Positions 43,276 to 52,277 of a stretch of DNA of 64,000 nt are shown one piece after another. The DNA lies in contig JBASFL010000065.1 of NCBI GenBank assembly GCA_049653005.1, positions 1 to 64,000 on the forward strand, in the 5' to 3' direction. The stretch's first letter is position 1. Every line of letters starts with the position of its first letter. The DNA comes from UBA2334 sp049653005. Its GTDB lineage: Bacteria; Pseudomonadota; Gammaproteobacteria; Burkholderiales; Burkholderiaceae_C. Position numbers and translations under genes: made by a program. The notes under the pieces were generated by a model. It was not told the origin of the DNA. It saw only the letters and a program-made list of their open reading frames with translations, and made no database searches.

Positions 43276-43830
43276 ATGCGCACGTTTGTTTCCACCGCCC
43301 TCAGCCCCCTGGCCCTTGCCGTTGCCCTGCTGGCGGGCACCGCCCACGCCGTGCCCGAGGCCCAGTTTCAACCCGCGTTTGCCACCTTCATGCAGGCGGC
43401 GGAAGGCAACCCGTCGGCCATCGACAAGGCCGCAGACGCCTTTGCCGCCTTGCTGAAAACCGAGCCCACCAACCCCGTGCTGCTGGCCTACAGCGGCGCG
43501 GCCACCAGCATGAAGGCCAACACCACTTGGCTGCCCTGGAAAAAAATGGCCCACGCCGAAGATGGCCTGGCCCAGCTGGACAAGGCGCTGGCACTGCTCA
43601 CCCCCGCCCACAGCGCCGTGGTGCAAAACGGCACACCCGGCACCCTGGAGGTGAAGCTGGTGGCCGCCAACACTTTTTTGGCTGTGCCAGGTTTCATGAA
43701 CCGGCACGAGCGCGGTGTGAAGCTGGTGAAAGACCTGTTGGCCAGCCCCGCACTGGCCACCACGCCCCAGGCATTTCAGGCCGCCGTGAACAAGGCCGCT
43801 GTGCAAGCCAAACTGGCAGGTGCGCAATGA
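43276..43830 (+). CDS. Periplasmic helical protein, first gene of a Lol-like export operon
   Basis: The 184-residue protein has a signal peptide ending TAHAVPE (about 26). The mature part is all-helical and TPR-like (FATFMQAAEGNPSAIDKAADAFAALLKTEPTNPVLLAYSG). It has no catalytic motif. Its stop overlaps the start of the ABC ATPase gene by 4 bases, which ties it to the transporter. A role in substrate delivery or in regulating the pump is inferred. Confidence 0.75.
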   Translation: MRTFVSTALSPLALAVALLAGTAHAVPEAQFQPAFATFMQAAEGNPSAIDKAADAFAALLKTEPTNPVLLAYSGAATSMKANTTWLPWKKMAHAEDGLAQLDKALALLTPAHSAVVQNGTPGTLEVKLVAANTFLAVPGFMNRHERGVKLVKDLLASPALATTPQAFQAAVNKAAVQAKLAGAQ

Positions 43831-44516
43831 GCACACACCTGTCCAGCACCCCCGTGGTGGCCCTGCACGGCGTGCGCAAAACCTACCGGTTGGGCGCACA
43901 CGTCATACCCGCGCTGCAAGGCGTTGACCTGAGCGTGGCGCGTGGCGAGTTGCTGGCGCTCACAGGCCCCTCGGGCAGCGGCAAAAGCACCATCCTCAAC
44001 CTGTGTGGGCTGATTGACACGGCCGACAGCGGCGAGATTGAGCTGAACGGCCAGCGCATCAACGGCCTGAGCGAAGACCAGCTGACCCTGCTGCGCCGCG
44101 ACGCCATGGGTTTTGTGTTCCAGAGCTTCAACCTGGTGCCCGTGATGACCGTGGCCGAGAACGTGGACTACCCGCTGTTTCTGGCGGGTGTGCCCGCCGC
44201 CGAACGGCGCGAACGTGTGGCCGCCCAACTGGCCGCCGTGGGCCTGGCCGACCACGCCCACCACCGGCCCGACGCGCTCAGCGGCGGCCAACGCCAACGC
44301 GTGGCCATTGCCCGTGCGCTGGTCAAACGCCCGAAGCTGGTGATTGCCGACGAGCCCACCGCCAGCCTCGATTCACACACCGCCGACCAGGTGCTGGACC
44401 TGATGCGCGAACGCGGCCACGCCGAGGGCGCGGCCTTTGTCATTGCCACCCACGACAGCCGCCTGACCCGCCGCTGTGACCGCGTGGTGGCCTTGTTGGA
44501 CGGGAGGATTCAATGA
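43827..44516 (+). CDS. ABC transporter ATPase (LolD/MacB type)
   Basis: This 229-residue nucleotide-binding subunit has Walker A GPSGSGKST (about 48-56), the signature LSGGQRQRVAIARAL, Walker B KLVIADEPTASLD and the switch His in VIATHDSRL. The sequence belongs to the LolD/MacB/FtsE branch, which powers mechanotransmission rather than pore transport. ATGA overlaps on both sides link it with the periplasmic protein gene and the FtsX-like permease gene. Confidence 0.93.
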   Translation: MSTHLSSTPVVALHGVRKTYRLGAHVIPALQGVDLSVARGELLALTGPSGSGKSTILNLCGLIDTADSGEIELNGQRINGLSEDQLTLLRRDAMGFVFQSFNLVPVMTVAENVDYPLFLAGVPAAERRERVAAQLAAVGLADHAHHRPDALSGGQRQRVAIARALVKRPKLVIADEPTASLDSHTADQVLDLMRERGHAEGAAFVIATHDSRLTRRCDRVVALLDGRIQ

Positions 44517-45760
44517 GCACGTCAACTGTTTCTTTTTTCAGCGGCTGGACCCACTGGTTCAAATTTGCCCTGCAAAACACCCTGCGCAACCGCAGGCGTT
44601 CGCTGGTCACGGTGTCCATCGCAGCGCTGGGCACCGCCGCCATTTTGTTGGCCGGGGGCTTTGCCCTGTTCACTTACCAGGCGCTGGCACAGGCCGCCGC
44701 ACGCGACACCGGCCACCTGGTGCTGGGCACCCCCGCCAGCTTCACCACCGACGAAGACGTGCCCCTGCAACACGGTCTGAGCAACGTGGACGCGCTGCGC
44801 CAGCAACTGCTGGCCGACCCGGCGGTGCGCCAGGTGCTGCCCAAGGTGGTGTTCAGCGGGCTCATCAGCAACGGCGACAAATCCACCGTGATGGTGGCCA
44901 CGGGCGTGGACCCCGACAACGAATTTGCCGTCAAAGGCCCGTTCCTGACCGTGACCGCTGGCGCCGTGCTGACATCGGACAGCACCGAGCCAGAGGTGAT
45001 GCTGGGCGAAGCCCTGGCCCGCAGCCTGAAGGCCACCCCAGGCACCAGCCTGACCCTGCTGGCCAGCACCACCGAAGGCGCCATGAACGCCATGGACGTG
45101 GTGGTCAAAGGCACCTTCACCACCGGGGTGCCCGAAATGGACAAACGCGCCGTGTACACCAGCGTGGCCCTGGCCCAGCGCCTGCTGGTGACCGACCGCG
45201 TCAGCAGCCTGGGCGTGTTTCTGGACCGCATGGAGTCCACCCTGCCAGCCCAGGCTCGCGTGGCGGCGTTGCACCCCGAACTGACGGTGCAAAACTGGGA
45301 GCAACAAGCTGTTTTCTACCAAGCGGTGAAGGGCCTTTACAACCGCATTTTTGGGGCCTTGGGCGTCATCATTGGGGTGATCGTGGTGTTTGTGGTGACC
45401 AACGCCATGGCCATGGCCATCATCGAGCGCACCCGGGAAATTGGCACCCTGCGTGCGCTGGGCACGCTGCCCGACCAACTCCTGCGCACCTTGGGGCTTG
45501 AGGGCATGTTGATGGGCGGCGTGGGTGCGCTGGTGGGCGCGGCGCTGTCTTTGGGCGTGTCGGTGCTGCTGTACGTGGTGCCGGTGAACATGCCGCCACC
45601 CCCCGGCCGCTCGGTGGGTTACCCGCTGAACATCGCCATCGACCCCACGCTGTACGGCGCCACCCTGCTGGCCATGGTTTGCCTGACCCTGCTGGCCAGT
45701 TACGCCGTGGCCCGCAAAACCGTGCACATGCCCGTGGTCGATGCACTGGCCCACACCTGA
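44513..45760 (+). CDS. FtsX-like ABC permease (LolC/E-MacB type)
   Basis: The 415-residue protein has one membrane helix near 35-60, a large MacB-type periplasmic domain (about 65-270) and three C-terminal helices with the FtsX signature (VIIGVIVVFVVTNAMAMAIIERTREIGTLRALG, about 285-318). With the ATPase it forms a type VII ABC transporter that moves hydrophobic cargo from the outer leaflet of the inner membrane. Four-base overlap with the ATPase gene. Confidence 0.93.
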   Translation: MSTSTVSFFSGWTHWFKFALQNTLRNRRRSLVTVSIAALGTAAILLAGGFALFTYQALAQAAARDTGHLVLGTPASFTTDEDVPLQHGLSNVDALRQQLLADPAVRQVLPKVVFSGLISNGDKSTVMVATGVDPDNEFAVKGPFLTVTAGAVLTSDSTEPEVMLGEALARSLKATPGTSLTLLASTTEGAMNAMDVVVKGTFTTGVPEMDKRAVYTSVALAQRLLVTDRVSSLGVFLDRMESTLPAQARVAALHPELTVQNWEQQAVFYQAVKGLYNRIFGALGVIIGVIVVFVVTNAMAMAIIERTREIGTLRALGTLPDQLLRTLGLEGMLMGGVGALVGAALSLGVSVLLYVVPVNMPPPPGRSVGYPLNIAIDPTLYGATLLAMVCLTLLASYAVARKTVHMPVVDALAHT

Positions 45761-45778
45761 ACACAAGCGAGAAACGCC

Positions 45779-46660
45779 ATGAACCCATTCATTTCAACCC
45801 TGGCCGCAGCCTGCCTGCTGCCGTTGCTGGCGGCCACAGCCCAGGCCCAAGACGTGGGCGCATTGCTGAAAGACGCCGACCGCTTCCGCATGAGCACCGC
45901 CGGGCCGTCCCAAGGTGCGAAAGCCCCCACGGGGGGCAGCGAACACAGTGAGCGTGGGGGCATGGTCACTTCAGACAACCTGCAGGTGGACACCCAGGTG
46001 CAGGTGTTCAACACAGACGGCACGCCCGACAAAGAGCGCCGCTACACCGTGTTTGCCCAAGCGGGCCGCCAGTCGCTGGTGCTGATGCAAAGCCCCGCCG
46101 AAAAAGGCCAGAAGGTGCTGATGCTGGGCGACGACTTCTGGCTGCTCATGCCCGGCAGCCAGCGCCCCATGCGCATCACCCCCATGCAAAAACTGCTGGG
46201 CGATGCCAGCACCGGCGACATTGCCACCCTGAGCTGGGCGGGCGACTACACCGCCACACTGGTGGGCGAAGAGCCCTGCGCCGCCGAAGGTGTACCGGGT
46301 GAAAAAAATCAAGCCAAAAATGCCTCTGGCGCTTTACTTCATTCAAAAGTTTGCTATCGCTTGGAGTTGAAAGCCAGCCGCAAAGGGGTGACTTACCAGC
46401 GCATCGAGCTGTGGCTGGGCCAGCAGCGCCACGAGCCCGTGCGGGCCAATTTGTACGTGCAGTCCGACAAACTGGCCAAGCAGGCCCGCTTTGTGATGGA
46501 CAGCGCAACAGCGCCCACCACCGTCAGTGCCATGGTGCTGGTGGACCAGCTCAGCAACAAAAAAGAAACCCGGGTCACCTACCTTGGGCGCAAAGAAAAG
46601 ACGGTGCCAGCCGAGTGGCTGAACCCCATGTTTCTGGCCCGCAACCCCCAGTTGGACTGA
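45779..46660 (+). CDS. LolA-like outer-membrane lipoprotein-sorting protein
   Basis: This 293-residue exported protein has a signal ending TAQAQD, near residue 24. VFAQAGRQSLVLMQSPAEKGQKVLMLGDDFWLLMPGSQRPMRI is the core of the LolA/LolB-like beta cradle that shields lipids. Residues about 177-196 (NQAKNASGALLHSK region) are encoded by a dispersed repeat copy and probably form an extra loop. It should shuttle the cargo of the FtsX-type pump across the periplasm to the outer-membrane protein encoded next. Confidence 0.85.
   Translation: MNPFISTLAAACLLPLLAATAQAQDVGALLKDADRFRMSTAGPSQGAKAPTGGSEHSERGGMVTSDNLQVDTQVQVFNTDGTPDKERRYTVFAQAGRQSLVLMQSPAEKGQKVLMLGDDFWLLMPGSQRPMRITPMQKLLGDASTGDIATLSWAGDYTATLVGEEPCAAEGVPGEKNQAKNASGALLHSKVCYRLELKASRKGVTYQRIELWLGQQRHEPVRANLYVQSDKLAKQARFVMDSATAPTTVSAMVLVDQLSNKKETRVTYLGRKEKTVPAEWLNPMFLARNPQLD
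46329..46357 (+). repeat. Dispersed repeat, copy 6 (translated inside the LolA-like gene)
   Basis: GCGCTT, 17 bases, TGCTAT, preceded by CAAAAATGCCTCTG as in copy 3. It lies in frame within the LolA-like gene and creates no stop codon. Confidence 0.75.
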
Positions 46661-46663
46661 GCG

Positions 46664-47950
46664 ATGAAAACCGCACACCTTGGGTCAGTCATCGCAGGCT
46701 TGGCCGTTGTCGCCACCGCGCATGCTCAAAGCATCGACACCTCTGGCTACCTGCGCACATCGTGGGCCGCGCGCCAGGCCGCCCACACAGGCCCGCTGGC
46801 GCAGGCCAACGCGCTGGTGCCGGGCTTTGTGGCCACCGAGCCGTCAGCCGCCACCGTGCAGGCCGAGTTGCGCGCCAATGCCAAGTGGGGCGGTGTGGGC
46901 GTGAACACCACCATCACCCTGCAAGGCCAGCGGCCCGAGGGGGGCTCAGGCGGCACACAAGCCTGGGTGAACGAGGCCGTGGTGAACGGCACGCTGGGGT
47001 CAGGCGCTGCCCCCGGGCTGCAATGGAGCGCGGGCAAAAAGGTGGTCAGCTGGGACGTGTGCCACGCCTTTCGCCCCAACGACGTGGTGCAGCAAGAGGC
47101 CCGCCGCACGCTGACCCCGGCCACGCTGGAAGGCCGCCCGCTGTTGATGCTGGAGCACTTCACCGCCAGCACCGCTTACAGCGTGGTGTGGGTCAACCCC
47201 ACCCAAGCCCGCGCAGCCACGGGCGTGAACGAACCCGCCCTGGCCGCCCGCGTGTACCACCGCGCAGGCGCGGTGGACTGGCACGGTTTTGCCCGCCACG
47301 GCGTGCGCACCGGTACCAGCCTGGGCGCAGCGGCCTCGTGGGTGGCCAGCGATGCGTTGGAGCTGCACGCCTCGGTGCGCCGCTTTCAACGCAACGACGG
47401 GCTGGCTTGGTCATCAGCCGCTGCGGAATCTGGGGGTGCTTTGCTGCCCAAGAACCCTTGGGGCGCCAGCATGGGCGGCAGCGGCAGCCAAGCCTTGGTG
47501 GGCGGCACCTGGACGGCTGAAAACCAGCTCAGCCTGTTGGCCGAGGCCTGGTACGACGGCACCGCCTTGCCCAAAGCCGCCTGGCAGCAGTGGGCCACCC
47601 GCAACCAGGCGCTGGGTGCCCTGGCGGGCAGGGGTGCACCGGCCACCGCGATGGCGGGCAACCTGGCTTGGCAAAGCGGCGCCTTCAATGCCAGCGGCGC
47701 AACGGCCAGCCTGCACCGCCAGAACCTGTACGCCCGCCTGAGCTGGACACACGAGGCCTGGCAGCCCGCGCTCGATGTGCTCTACCACCCGGCCGACGGT
47801 GGCCGCATGGTCACGGCCAGCCTGGTGTGGCAAGGCGACCGCGTGAAGCTGGAAGGTGGCCTGCGTGTGAACGCCGGGCCCACCCGTGCCGTGGTGCGGC
47901 AACTGCCCGTGCAACAACAGGGCTACGTGATGGGCACCTGGGCGTTTTGA
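46664..47950 (+). CDS. Outer-membrane beta-barrel protein, last gene of the export operon
   Basis: The 428-residue protein has a signal peptide (ending AHAQS, near 22), alternating hydrophobic/polar strands throughout and a C-terminal phenylalanine (GTWAF) recognised by the BAM machinery. It has no known porin family signature that I can name. It starts 3 bases after the LolA-like stop, and no other gene follows. A role as receiver, exporter or assembly site for the operon's cargo is inferred. Confidence 0.75.
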   Translation: MKTAHLGSVIAGLAVVATAHAQSIDTSGYLRTSWAARQAAHTGPLAQANALVPGFVATEPSAATVQAELRANAKWGGVGVNTTITLQGQRPEGGSGGTQAWVNEAVVNGTLGSGAAPGLQWSAGKKVVSWDVCHAFRPNDVVQQEARRTLTPATLEGRPLLMLEHFTASTAYSVVWVNPTQARAATGVNEPALAARVYHRAGAVDWHGFARHGVRTGTSLGAAASWVASDALELHASVRRFQRNDGLAWSSAAAESGGALLPKNPWGASMGGSGSQALVGGTWTAENQLSLLAEAWYDGTALPKAAWQQWATRNQALGALAGRGAPATAMAGNLAWQSGAFNASGATASLHRQNLYARLSWTHEAWQPALDVLYHPADGGRMVTASLVWQGDRVKLEGGLRVNAGPTRAVVRQLPVQQQGYVMGTWAF

Positions 47951-47971
47951 CGGGCGTTCACCACAACAACT

Positions 47972-49234
47972 TCACCACAGCAACGATATGGGCGCTGCAT
48001 GCAGCCGTTCACCAAACGGGGTGATGCGGTCGTGGTCGTGCAGCACCACGCCCTGCACAAATTTGTCGCCTGCCGCTGCTTGCAGTTGCCGCAGGCCCCG
48101 CAGGTCGTTCGGCCGCACGGTGGCCGAAGCCTTCACTTCAATGCCAACGACACGGCCCTGCCGGTCTTCAATCACCAGGTCCACTTCGTCTTGTTCTTTG
48201 GTGCGGAAATGTGAGACGCGCAGCCGCCTGTCTGACCAGCTCAGCAGCTTGAACACCTCGGACACCACAAAGTTCTCCAGCAAGGGGCCGTAGCGTGTGC
48301 GGTCTGCCTGCACGCGGTCGGCGTTGGTGCCGGTCAGCGCGGCCAAAAGGCCTGTGTCCAGGAAGTGCAGCTTGGGTGTCTTGGTCAAACGGCTGACCGC
48401 GTTGTGCGACCACGGCGGCACCAGCCGCGCCAGAAACAGCCTTTCCAGAATGCCCACGTACTTTTGTGCCGTGGGTGCCGACAAACCCAGCGCCGCGCCA
48501 TAGCTGCTGTGGTTCACCAACTGGCCTGCATGGGCCGCCAGCACGTTCAGCAGCCGGGGCAGGCGGTCAAGCTGGTCAATCTGCGCGATGTCGCGCACAT
48601 CGCGGTCCAGTATCAAGGCCACATAGTCCTCCAGCCAGGCTTGGCGGCGGTTGGCCGCGGTGCGGCGCAAGGCCTCCGGGTAGCCACCTGCCAACACCCG
48701 TTCCACCAAGGCGTTGCCCGTCACGGCGTGGGGCACGGGCGGCAAACCCTCGCCGTTGAACAAGCGCTCCAGAAAGTTGCCGGGTGTGCCAGCCAATTCA
48801 GCTTGCGCGAACGGCAGCAGGTGGATGACTTCCAGCCTGCCTGCCAGCGAGTCGGCCACTTGTGGCATGGCCATCAGGTTGGTGGAGCCGGTGAGCAAAA
48901 AGCGGCCGGGGGATGGGTCCAGATCCACGCTTTCTTTCAGTGCAAGCAGCAGGTCGGGTGCGCGCTGCACTTCGTCAATCACCGCACTTTTCAGGCCCCG
49001 AACGAACCCTGTGGGGTCCTCGCGTGCGGCCATCAGGGTGGCGTTGTCGTCCAACGTGAGGTAGGGTCGGTGGGCGTGGGAGAACAGGCGCGCCAGCGTG
49101 GTTTTGCCCGCTTGTCTGGGGCCAGCCACCAGCACCACCCGGGTGTCGGTCAAGGCGGTGGCCACCCTTTGCTGTACGTGCCGCGCAACGGGGTTGTGCA
49201 GTGGAGTGGACAGTGGGCTGGTGGGGTTTGGCAT
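47972..49234 (-). CDS. AAA ATPase with DUF4143 (nuclease-like) domain
   Basis: This 420-residue protein has Walker A VAGPRQAGKTTL (about 36-47), Walker B VIDEVQRAPDLLLALK and sensor LLTGSTNLM, followed by the DUF4143 region, which carries a PD-(D/E)XK-like core (QDEVDLVIEDRQGRVVGIEVKAS). Such proteins are widespread accessory ATPases of unknown role, sometimes near toxin modules. It shares a 52-base promoter region with tapT, which contains TGGCCAA repeats that may be its operator. Confidence 0.88.
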   Translation of the reverse strand: MPNPTSPLSTPLHNPVARHVQQRVATALTDTRVVLVAGPRQAGKTTLARLFSHAHRPYLTLDDNATLMAAREDPTGFVRGLKSAVIDEVQRAPDLLLALKESVDLDPSPGRFLLTGSTNLMAMPQVADSLAGRLEVIHLLPFAQAELAGTPGNFLERLFNGEGLPPVPHAVTGNALVERVLAGGYPEALRRTAANRRQAWLEDYVALILDRDVRDIAQIDQLDRLPRLLNVLAAHAGQLVNHSSYGAALGLSAPTAQKYVGILERLFLARLVPPWSHNAVSRLTKTPKLHFLDTGLLAALTGTNADRVQADRTRYGPLLENFVVSEVFKLLSWSDRRLRVSHFRTKEQDEVDLVIEDRQGRVVGIEVKASATVRPNDLRGLRQLQAAAGDKFVQGVVLHDHDRITPFGERLHAAPISLLW

Positions 49235-49248
49235 GCCGCCATTTTAAA

Positions 49249-49277
49249 TTGGTGTGTTGGCCAATTGAAATTATAAA
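49249..49277 (+). promoter_or_regulatory. Sigma-70 promoter for the DTW-domain gene
   Basis: TTGGTG (-35), 17 bases, TATAAA (-10). Transcription should begin near 49284, only about 3 bases before ATG 49287, which would make a leaderless message. TGGCCAA with TGAAA downstream occurs twice around it (49257, 49280), a possible operator. Confidence 0.6.
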
Positions 49278-49286
49278 GCTGGCCAA

Positions 49287-50111
49287 ATGAAAACAAAGCG
49301 GCTGCTGGGTGCGGGTGTAACCTTGGTGTGGATGACCCCGCTGCACGCCTTGCCCCATTCCCAACCCCACACACCCCACGCGGTCTCCCGCCTGCGCACC
49401 GAGCGCTTGGCCCGCAGTGCCAAGCCGTTTTTGGCCCGGGGCGGCCCCAAGGGCGAGCGTTGCCCCGGCTGCCGCCTGGTGCCCAGCCACTGCCTGTGCG
49501 GTGTGCGGCCCGTGGTGCCCACCCGCGCCGGGGTGTGCCTGCTGATGGCCGACACCGAGCCCCTCAAACCCAGCAACACCGGCTGGCTGATTGCCGATGT
49601 GGTGCCCGACACCTTTGCCTTTGGCTGGGCGCGCACCGAAGTGGCCCCCGGCTTGTTGGCGCTGCTGGCCGACCCCCAGTGGCAGCCTTGTGTGGTGTTT
49701 CCGGGCGAGTTTGCGGATGCCGAGCGCGTGGTGACGGCCTTGCCCGTGGCCGAGGCCAGCGACCCAGCGCCCAAGCGCCCGCTGTTTGTGCTGCTGGACG
49801 CCACCTGGCCCGAGGCGCGCAAGATGTTCCGCAAAAGCCCTTACCTGGACGGCCTGCCCGTGCTCAGCCTGGCGCCCGAGCAGGTGTCGCGCTACGTGCT
49901 GCGCCGCTCCAAACGCGGCGACCACTTTTGCACCGCCGAAGTGGCCGCGTTGTGCCTTGACCTGGCGGGCGAGGCCCAAGCCTCACTCACGCTGGACGCT
50001 TACTTTGACGTGTTCACTCACCACTACGTGCAAGCCAAACACCAGCGGCCGCCAGACACCGACCACGCAGGCCACCGGCAACTCAGGGCCCTGGCGCTGG
50101 CGGCTGGCTGA
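49287..50111 (+). CDS. tapT: DTW-domain tRNA-uridine aminocarboxypropyltransferase
   Basis: This 274-residue protein has a zinc-binding opening CPGCRLVPSHCLC (about 59-71) and the DTW-type motif LLDATWPEARKM, followed by Y and S residues in SRYVLRRSKRGD. TapT transfers a 3-amino-3-carboxypropyl group from S-adenosylmethionine to uridine 47 of tRNA. The start is ambiguous: 49287 gives 50 extra N-terminal residues and a leaderless mRNA, while ATG 49332 is an internal alternative. Confidence 0.82.
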   Translation: MKTKRLLGAGVTLVWMTPLHALPHSQPHTPHAVSRLRTERLARSAKPFLARGGPKGERCPGCRLVPSHCLCGVRPVVPTRAGVCLLMADTEPLKPSNTGWLIADVVPDTFAFGWARTEVAPGLLALLADPQWQPCVVFPGEFADAERVVTALPVAEASDPAPKRPLFVLLDATWPEARKMFRKSPYLDGLPVLSLAPEQVSRYVLRRSKRGDHFCTAEVAALCLDLAGEAQASLTLDAYFDVFTHHYVQAKHQRPPDTDHAGHRQLRALALAAG

Positions 50112-50276
50112 GCGCACCACGCCCCTTTGGCCCACCGGGCCGTCACACATGCCGGGGCGCGTGCGTGTGGGTGTCAGTGCGTTACAGTTTGCACCGCGTT
50201 TGCTATATTTTCAGTAGTTTCATGCCCTTTATATTCATGCGATAGAGGGTGTTTTTGCATCAAATTCAAGTTTTTC

Positions 50277-50543
50277 ATGGCCCCACAAGACACCCCGACA
50301 GACAGCACCCCCACCCCGCCACGTTGCGAGCCTTGCGCGGGCGTGCAGCTCAACTGGCGCCGCGCCCCCGGCCACGCCGAACTGGTGCAGGGCAGCAACC
50401 GCAAAGAAGAGCGCGATGGGCGCCAGGTCACCGTCACCCGCTACCGCTGCGACCGCTGTGGCCAGGTGTGGGACTATGAAAACGACAAAACCAACCTGCA
50501 CGCAGGCTGGTCGGTGGTGCGCCCCAGGGGCCCGCGCGCGTGA
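50277..50543 (+). CDS. Small zinc-ribbon-like protein
   Basis: In this 88-residue protein two CxxC pairs, CEPC (about 18-21) and CDRCG (about 60-64), can bind one zinc ion. The second pair is followed by QVWDYENDKTNLHAGW. The last codons overlap the GTG start of the RIO kinase gene (GTGA), so both are translated together. The 165-base stretch upstream is AT-richer, contains a likely promoter and a degenerate relative of the dispersed repeat near 50175-50205. Confidence 0.7.
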   Translation: MAPQDTPTDSTPTPPRCEPCAGVQLNWRRAPGHAELVQGSNRKEERDGRQVTVTRYRCDRCGQVWDYENDKTNLHAGWSVVRPRGPRA

Positions 50544-51409
50544 AAGCGCCGCCCCGGTTGCAACCGCTGGTTGAAGAGGGCCTGATCGACACCGTGGTGC
50601 GCCAGCTCATGAGCGGCAAAGAGGCCATGGTGTACGTGGTGCGCTGCGGCGACGACACCCGCTGCGCCAAAATTTACAAAGAGGCCACGCACCGCAGCTT
50701 CCGGCAGGCGGTGGACTACACCGAGAACCGCAAGGTCAAAAACTCACGCTCGGCCCGCGCCATGGCCAAAGGCAGCAAGTTTGGCCGCCAGGAGCAAGAG
50801 GCCGCCTGGCAAAGCGCCGAGGTCGATGCCTTGTACCGCCTGGCCGCAGCGGGTGTGCGCGTGCCCCAGCCCTACAACTTTCACGACGGCGTGCTGTTGA
50901 TGGAGCTGGTCACCGACGCCCACGGCGACGCGGCCCCGCGCCTGAACGACGTGGCCTTCACCCCCGATGCCGCCCGCACCCACCACGCCACCCTGGTGGC
51001 CGAGGTGGTGCGCATGCTGTGTGCGGGCGTGGTGCACGGCGATTTGTCCGAATTCAACATCCTGCTGGCGCACACCGACGAAGGCGGGGGCACCGACGTG
51101 CCCGTCATCATCGACCTGCCGCAGGCGGTGGACGCCGCGGGCAACAACCACGCCCAGCGCATGCTGCTGCGCGACGTGGCCAACCTGCGCGACTTTTTCG
51201 GGCAATTCGCCCCTGACCTGCTGACCACCGCTTACGGCCCCGAAATCTGGAACCTTTACCAGGCCGGGCTGCTGACCAACGACACGGTGCTGACAGGCCG
51301 CTACACCCCCGTGGCAGGCGCGGTGGACCTGGGCAGCGTGCTGCGCGAAATTGACGATGCCCGCGACGAAGAGGCGGCCCGCAGGCTGCGCATGCAGCAG
51401 CCCGCGTGA
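50540..51409 (+). CDS. RIO-type serine kinase
   Basis: This 289-residue protein has an ATP-binding SGKEAMVYVVRCGDDTRCAKIYKEA (glycine-rich region and catalytic lysine, about 25-49), the long flexible loop, catalytic VVHGDLSEFNILL and metal-binding VIIDLPQAVD in place of DFG, which is standard for RIO kinases. Bacterial RIO kinases are atypical kinases whose substrates are unknown; archaeal and eukaryotic ones act in ribosome maturation. GTG start at 50540, coupled to the zinc-ribbon gene. Confidence 0.9.
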   Translation: MKAPPRLQPLVEEGLIDTVVRQLMSGKEAMVYVVRCGDDTRCAKIYKEATHRSFRQAVDYTENRKVKNSRSARAMAKGSKFGRQEQEAAWQSAEVDALYRLAAAGVRVPQPYNFHDGVLLMELVTDAHGDAAPRLNDVAFTPDAARTHHATLVAEVVRMLCAGVVHGDLSEFNILLAHTDEGGGTDVPVIIDLPQAVDAAGNNHAQRMLLRDVANLRDFFGQFAPDLLTTAYGPEIWNLYQAGLLTNDTVLTGRYTPVAGAVDLGSVLREIDDARDEEAARRLRMQQPA

Positions 51410-51413
51410 CGCG

Positions 51414-52277
51414 TCACATTGCCTTGAACAGGTGTGCGTACAGGCGGCTGACGGCCAGGCGCTCGGGCCTGTGGTGCTGGCTTTGCAGGTGCACCCACAG
51501 CTTGCCCGCCTCGTCGCGGCTGGCGCTGGCGATGGCATCGGCCCGCACCACGGTGCCCCGGTGGATTTGCCAGAAGCGCTGGGTGTCAAGCTGGGGCAGC
51601 AGGTCTTTGAGCGGGGTGCGGATCAGCAGCTCGCGCTCTGGCGTGACCACGCGCAGGTATTTGTCGGCCGCTTCAAAGTACAGCACCTGCTCCACTGGCA
51701 CCATCACCAGCGCGGCCCCTTGGGCACTGCTGGCGCTGGCCTGAATCACCGCCAGTTTGGGCGTGGCGGGCGGTGCTGCGCCGCCTTGGGCTTGTGCCAG
51801 CAGCGCGGCCAGTTGCGCCAGCTGCTGTGCACTGGGGGCATGGGCCGGTTCTGACCGGGGGGCGCTGGCGGTTGCGTTCACGGCCCGCGCTTCCAGCGCC
51901 CGTTGCACTTTCTGGGCGGTTTTGTGCAGGCGCTCGCGCTGCACGGGCTTCAGCACATAGTCCACGGCCTGGGTGTCGAAGGCGGCCACGGCGTATTGGT
52001 CGTAGGCTGTCACAAACACCAGCGCGGGGAAGGGCTTGGGCCCTTCGGTGGGCCAGGCGTCGGCCAGTTCGGCGGCGGCTTCCAGCCCGGTTTGGCCGGG
52101 CATGCGGATGTCAAACAGCAGCACGTCGGGTTGCAAGGCCAGGGCCTGGGCCACGGCGCTGTGGCCGTCGCCCACGGTGGCCAGCACGCGCAGGGTGGGC
52201 CACACGGCGGCCAGCTCGGCTTGCAGGGCGGCGGCCAGCAGGGGCTCGTCTTCGGCAATCAGGGCGGTGGCGGTCAT
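51414..52277 (-). CDS. LytTR-family response regulator
   Basis: The product has 287 residues. The receiver domain (1-125) has acidic pocket AEDEP, phospho-acceptor D in LLFDIRMPG and the K in YVLKPV. After an Ala-rich linker, the LytTR DNA-binding domain (about 185-287) has VLYFEAADKYLRVVT and RFWQIHRGTVV. It pairs with the kinase gene just upstream; their ends overlap by 4 bases (ATGA). This is an AlgR/LytR-like system, and the target genes are unknown. Confidence 0.92.
   Translation of the reverse strand: MTATALIAEDEPLLAAALQAELAAVWPTLRVLATVGDGHSAVAQALALQPDVLLFDIRMPGQTGLEAAAELADAWPTEGPKPFPALVFVTAYDQYAVAAFDTQAVDYVLKPVQRERLHKTAQKVQRALEARAVNATASAPRSEPAHAPSAQQLAQLAALLAQAQGGAAPPATPKLAVIQASASSAQGAALVMVPVEQVLYFEAADKYLRVVTPERELLIRTPLKDLLPQLDTQRFWQIHRGTVVRADAIASASRDEAGKLWVHLQSQHHRPERLAVSRLYAHLFKAM

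Noticed and set aside
50175..50205. Possible ninth copy of the dispersed repeat
   Set aside because: GCGTTA replaces GCGCTT, and the spacing is 16. The similarity is too weak to count, though it also lies before a start codon.
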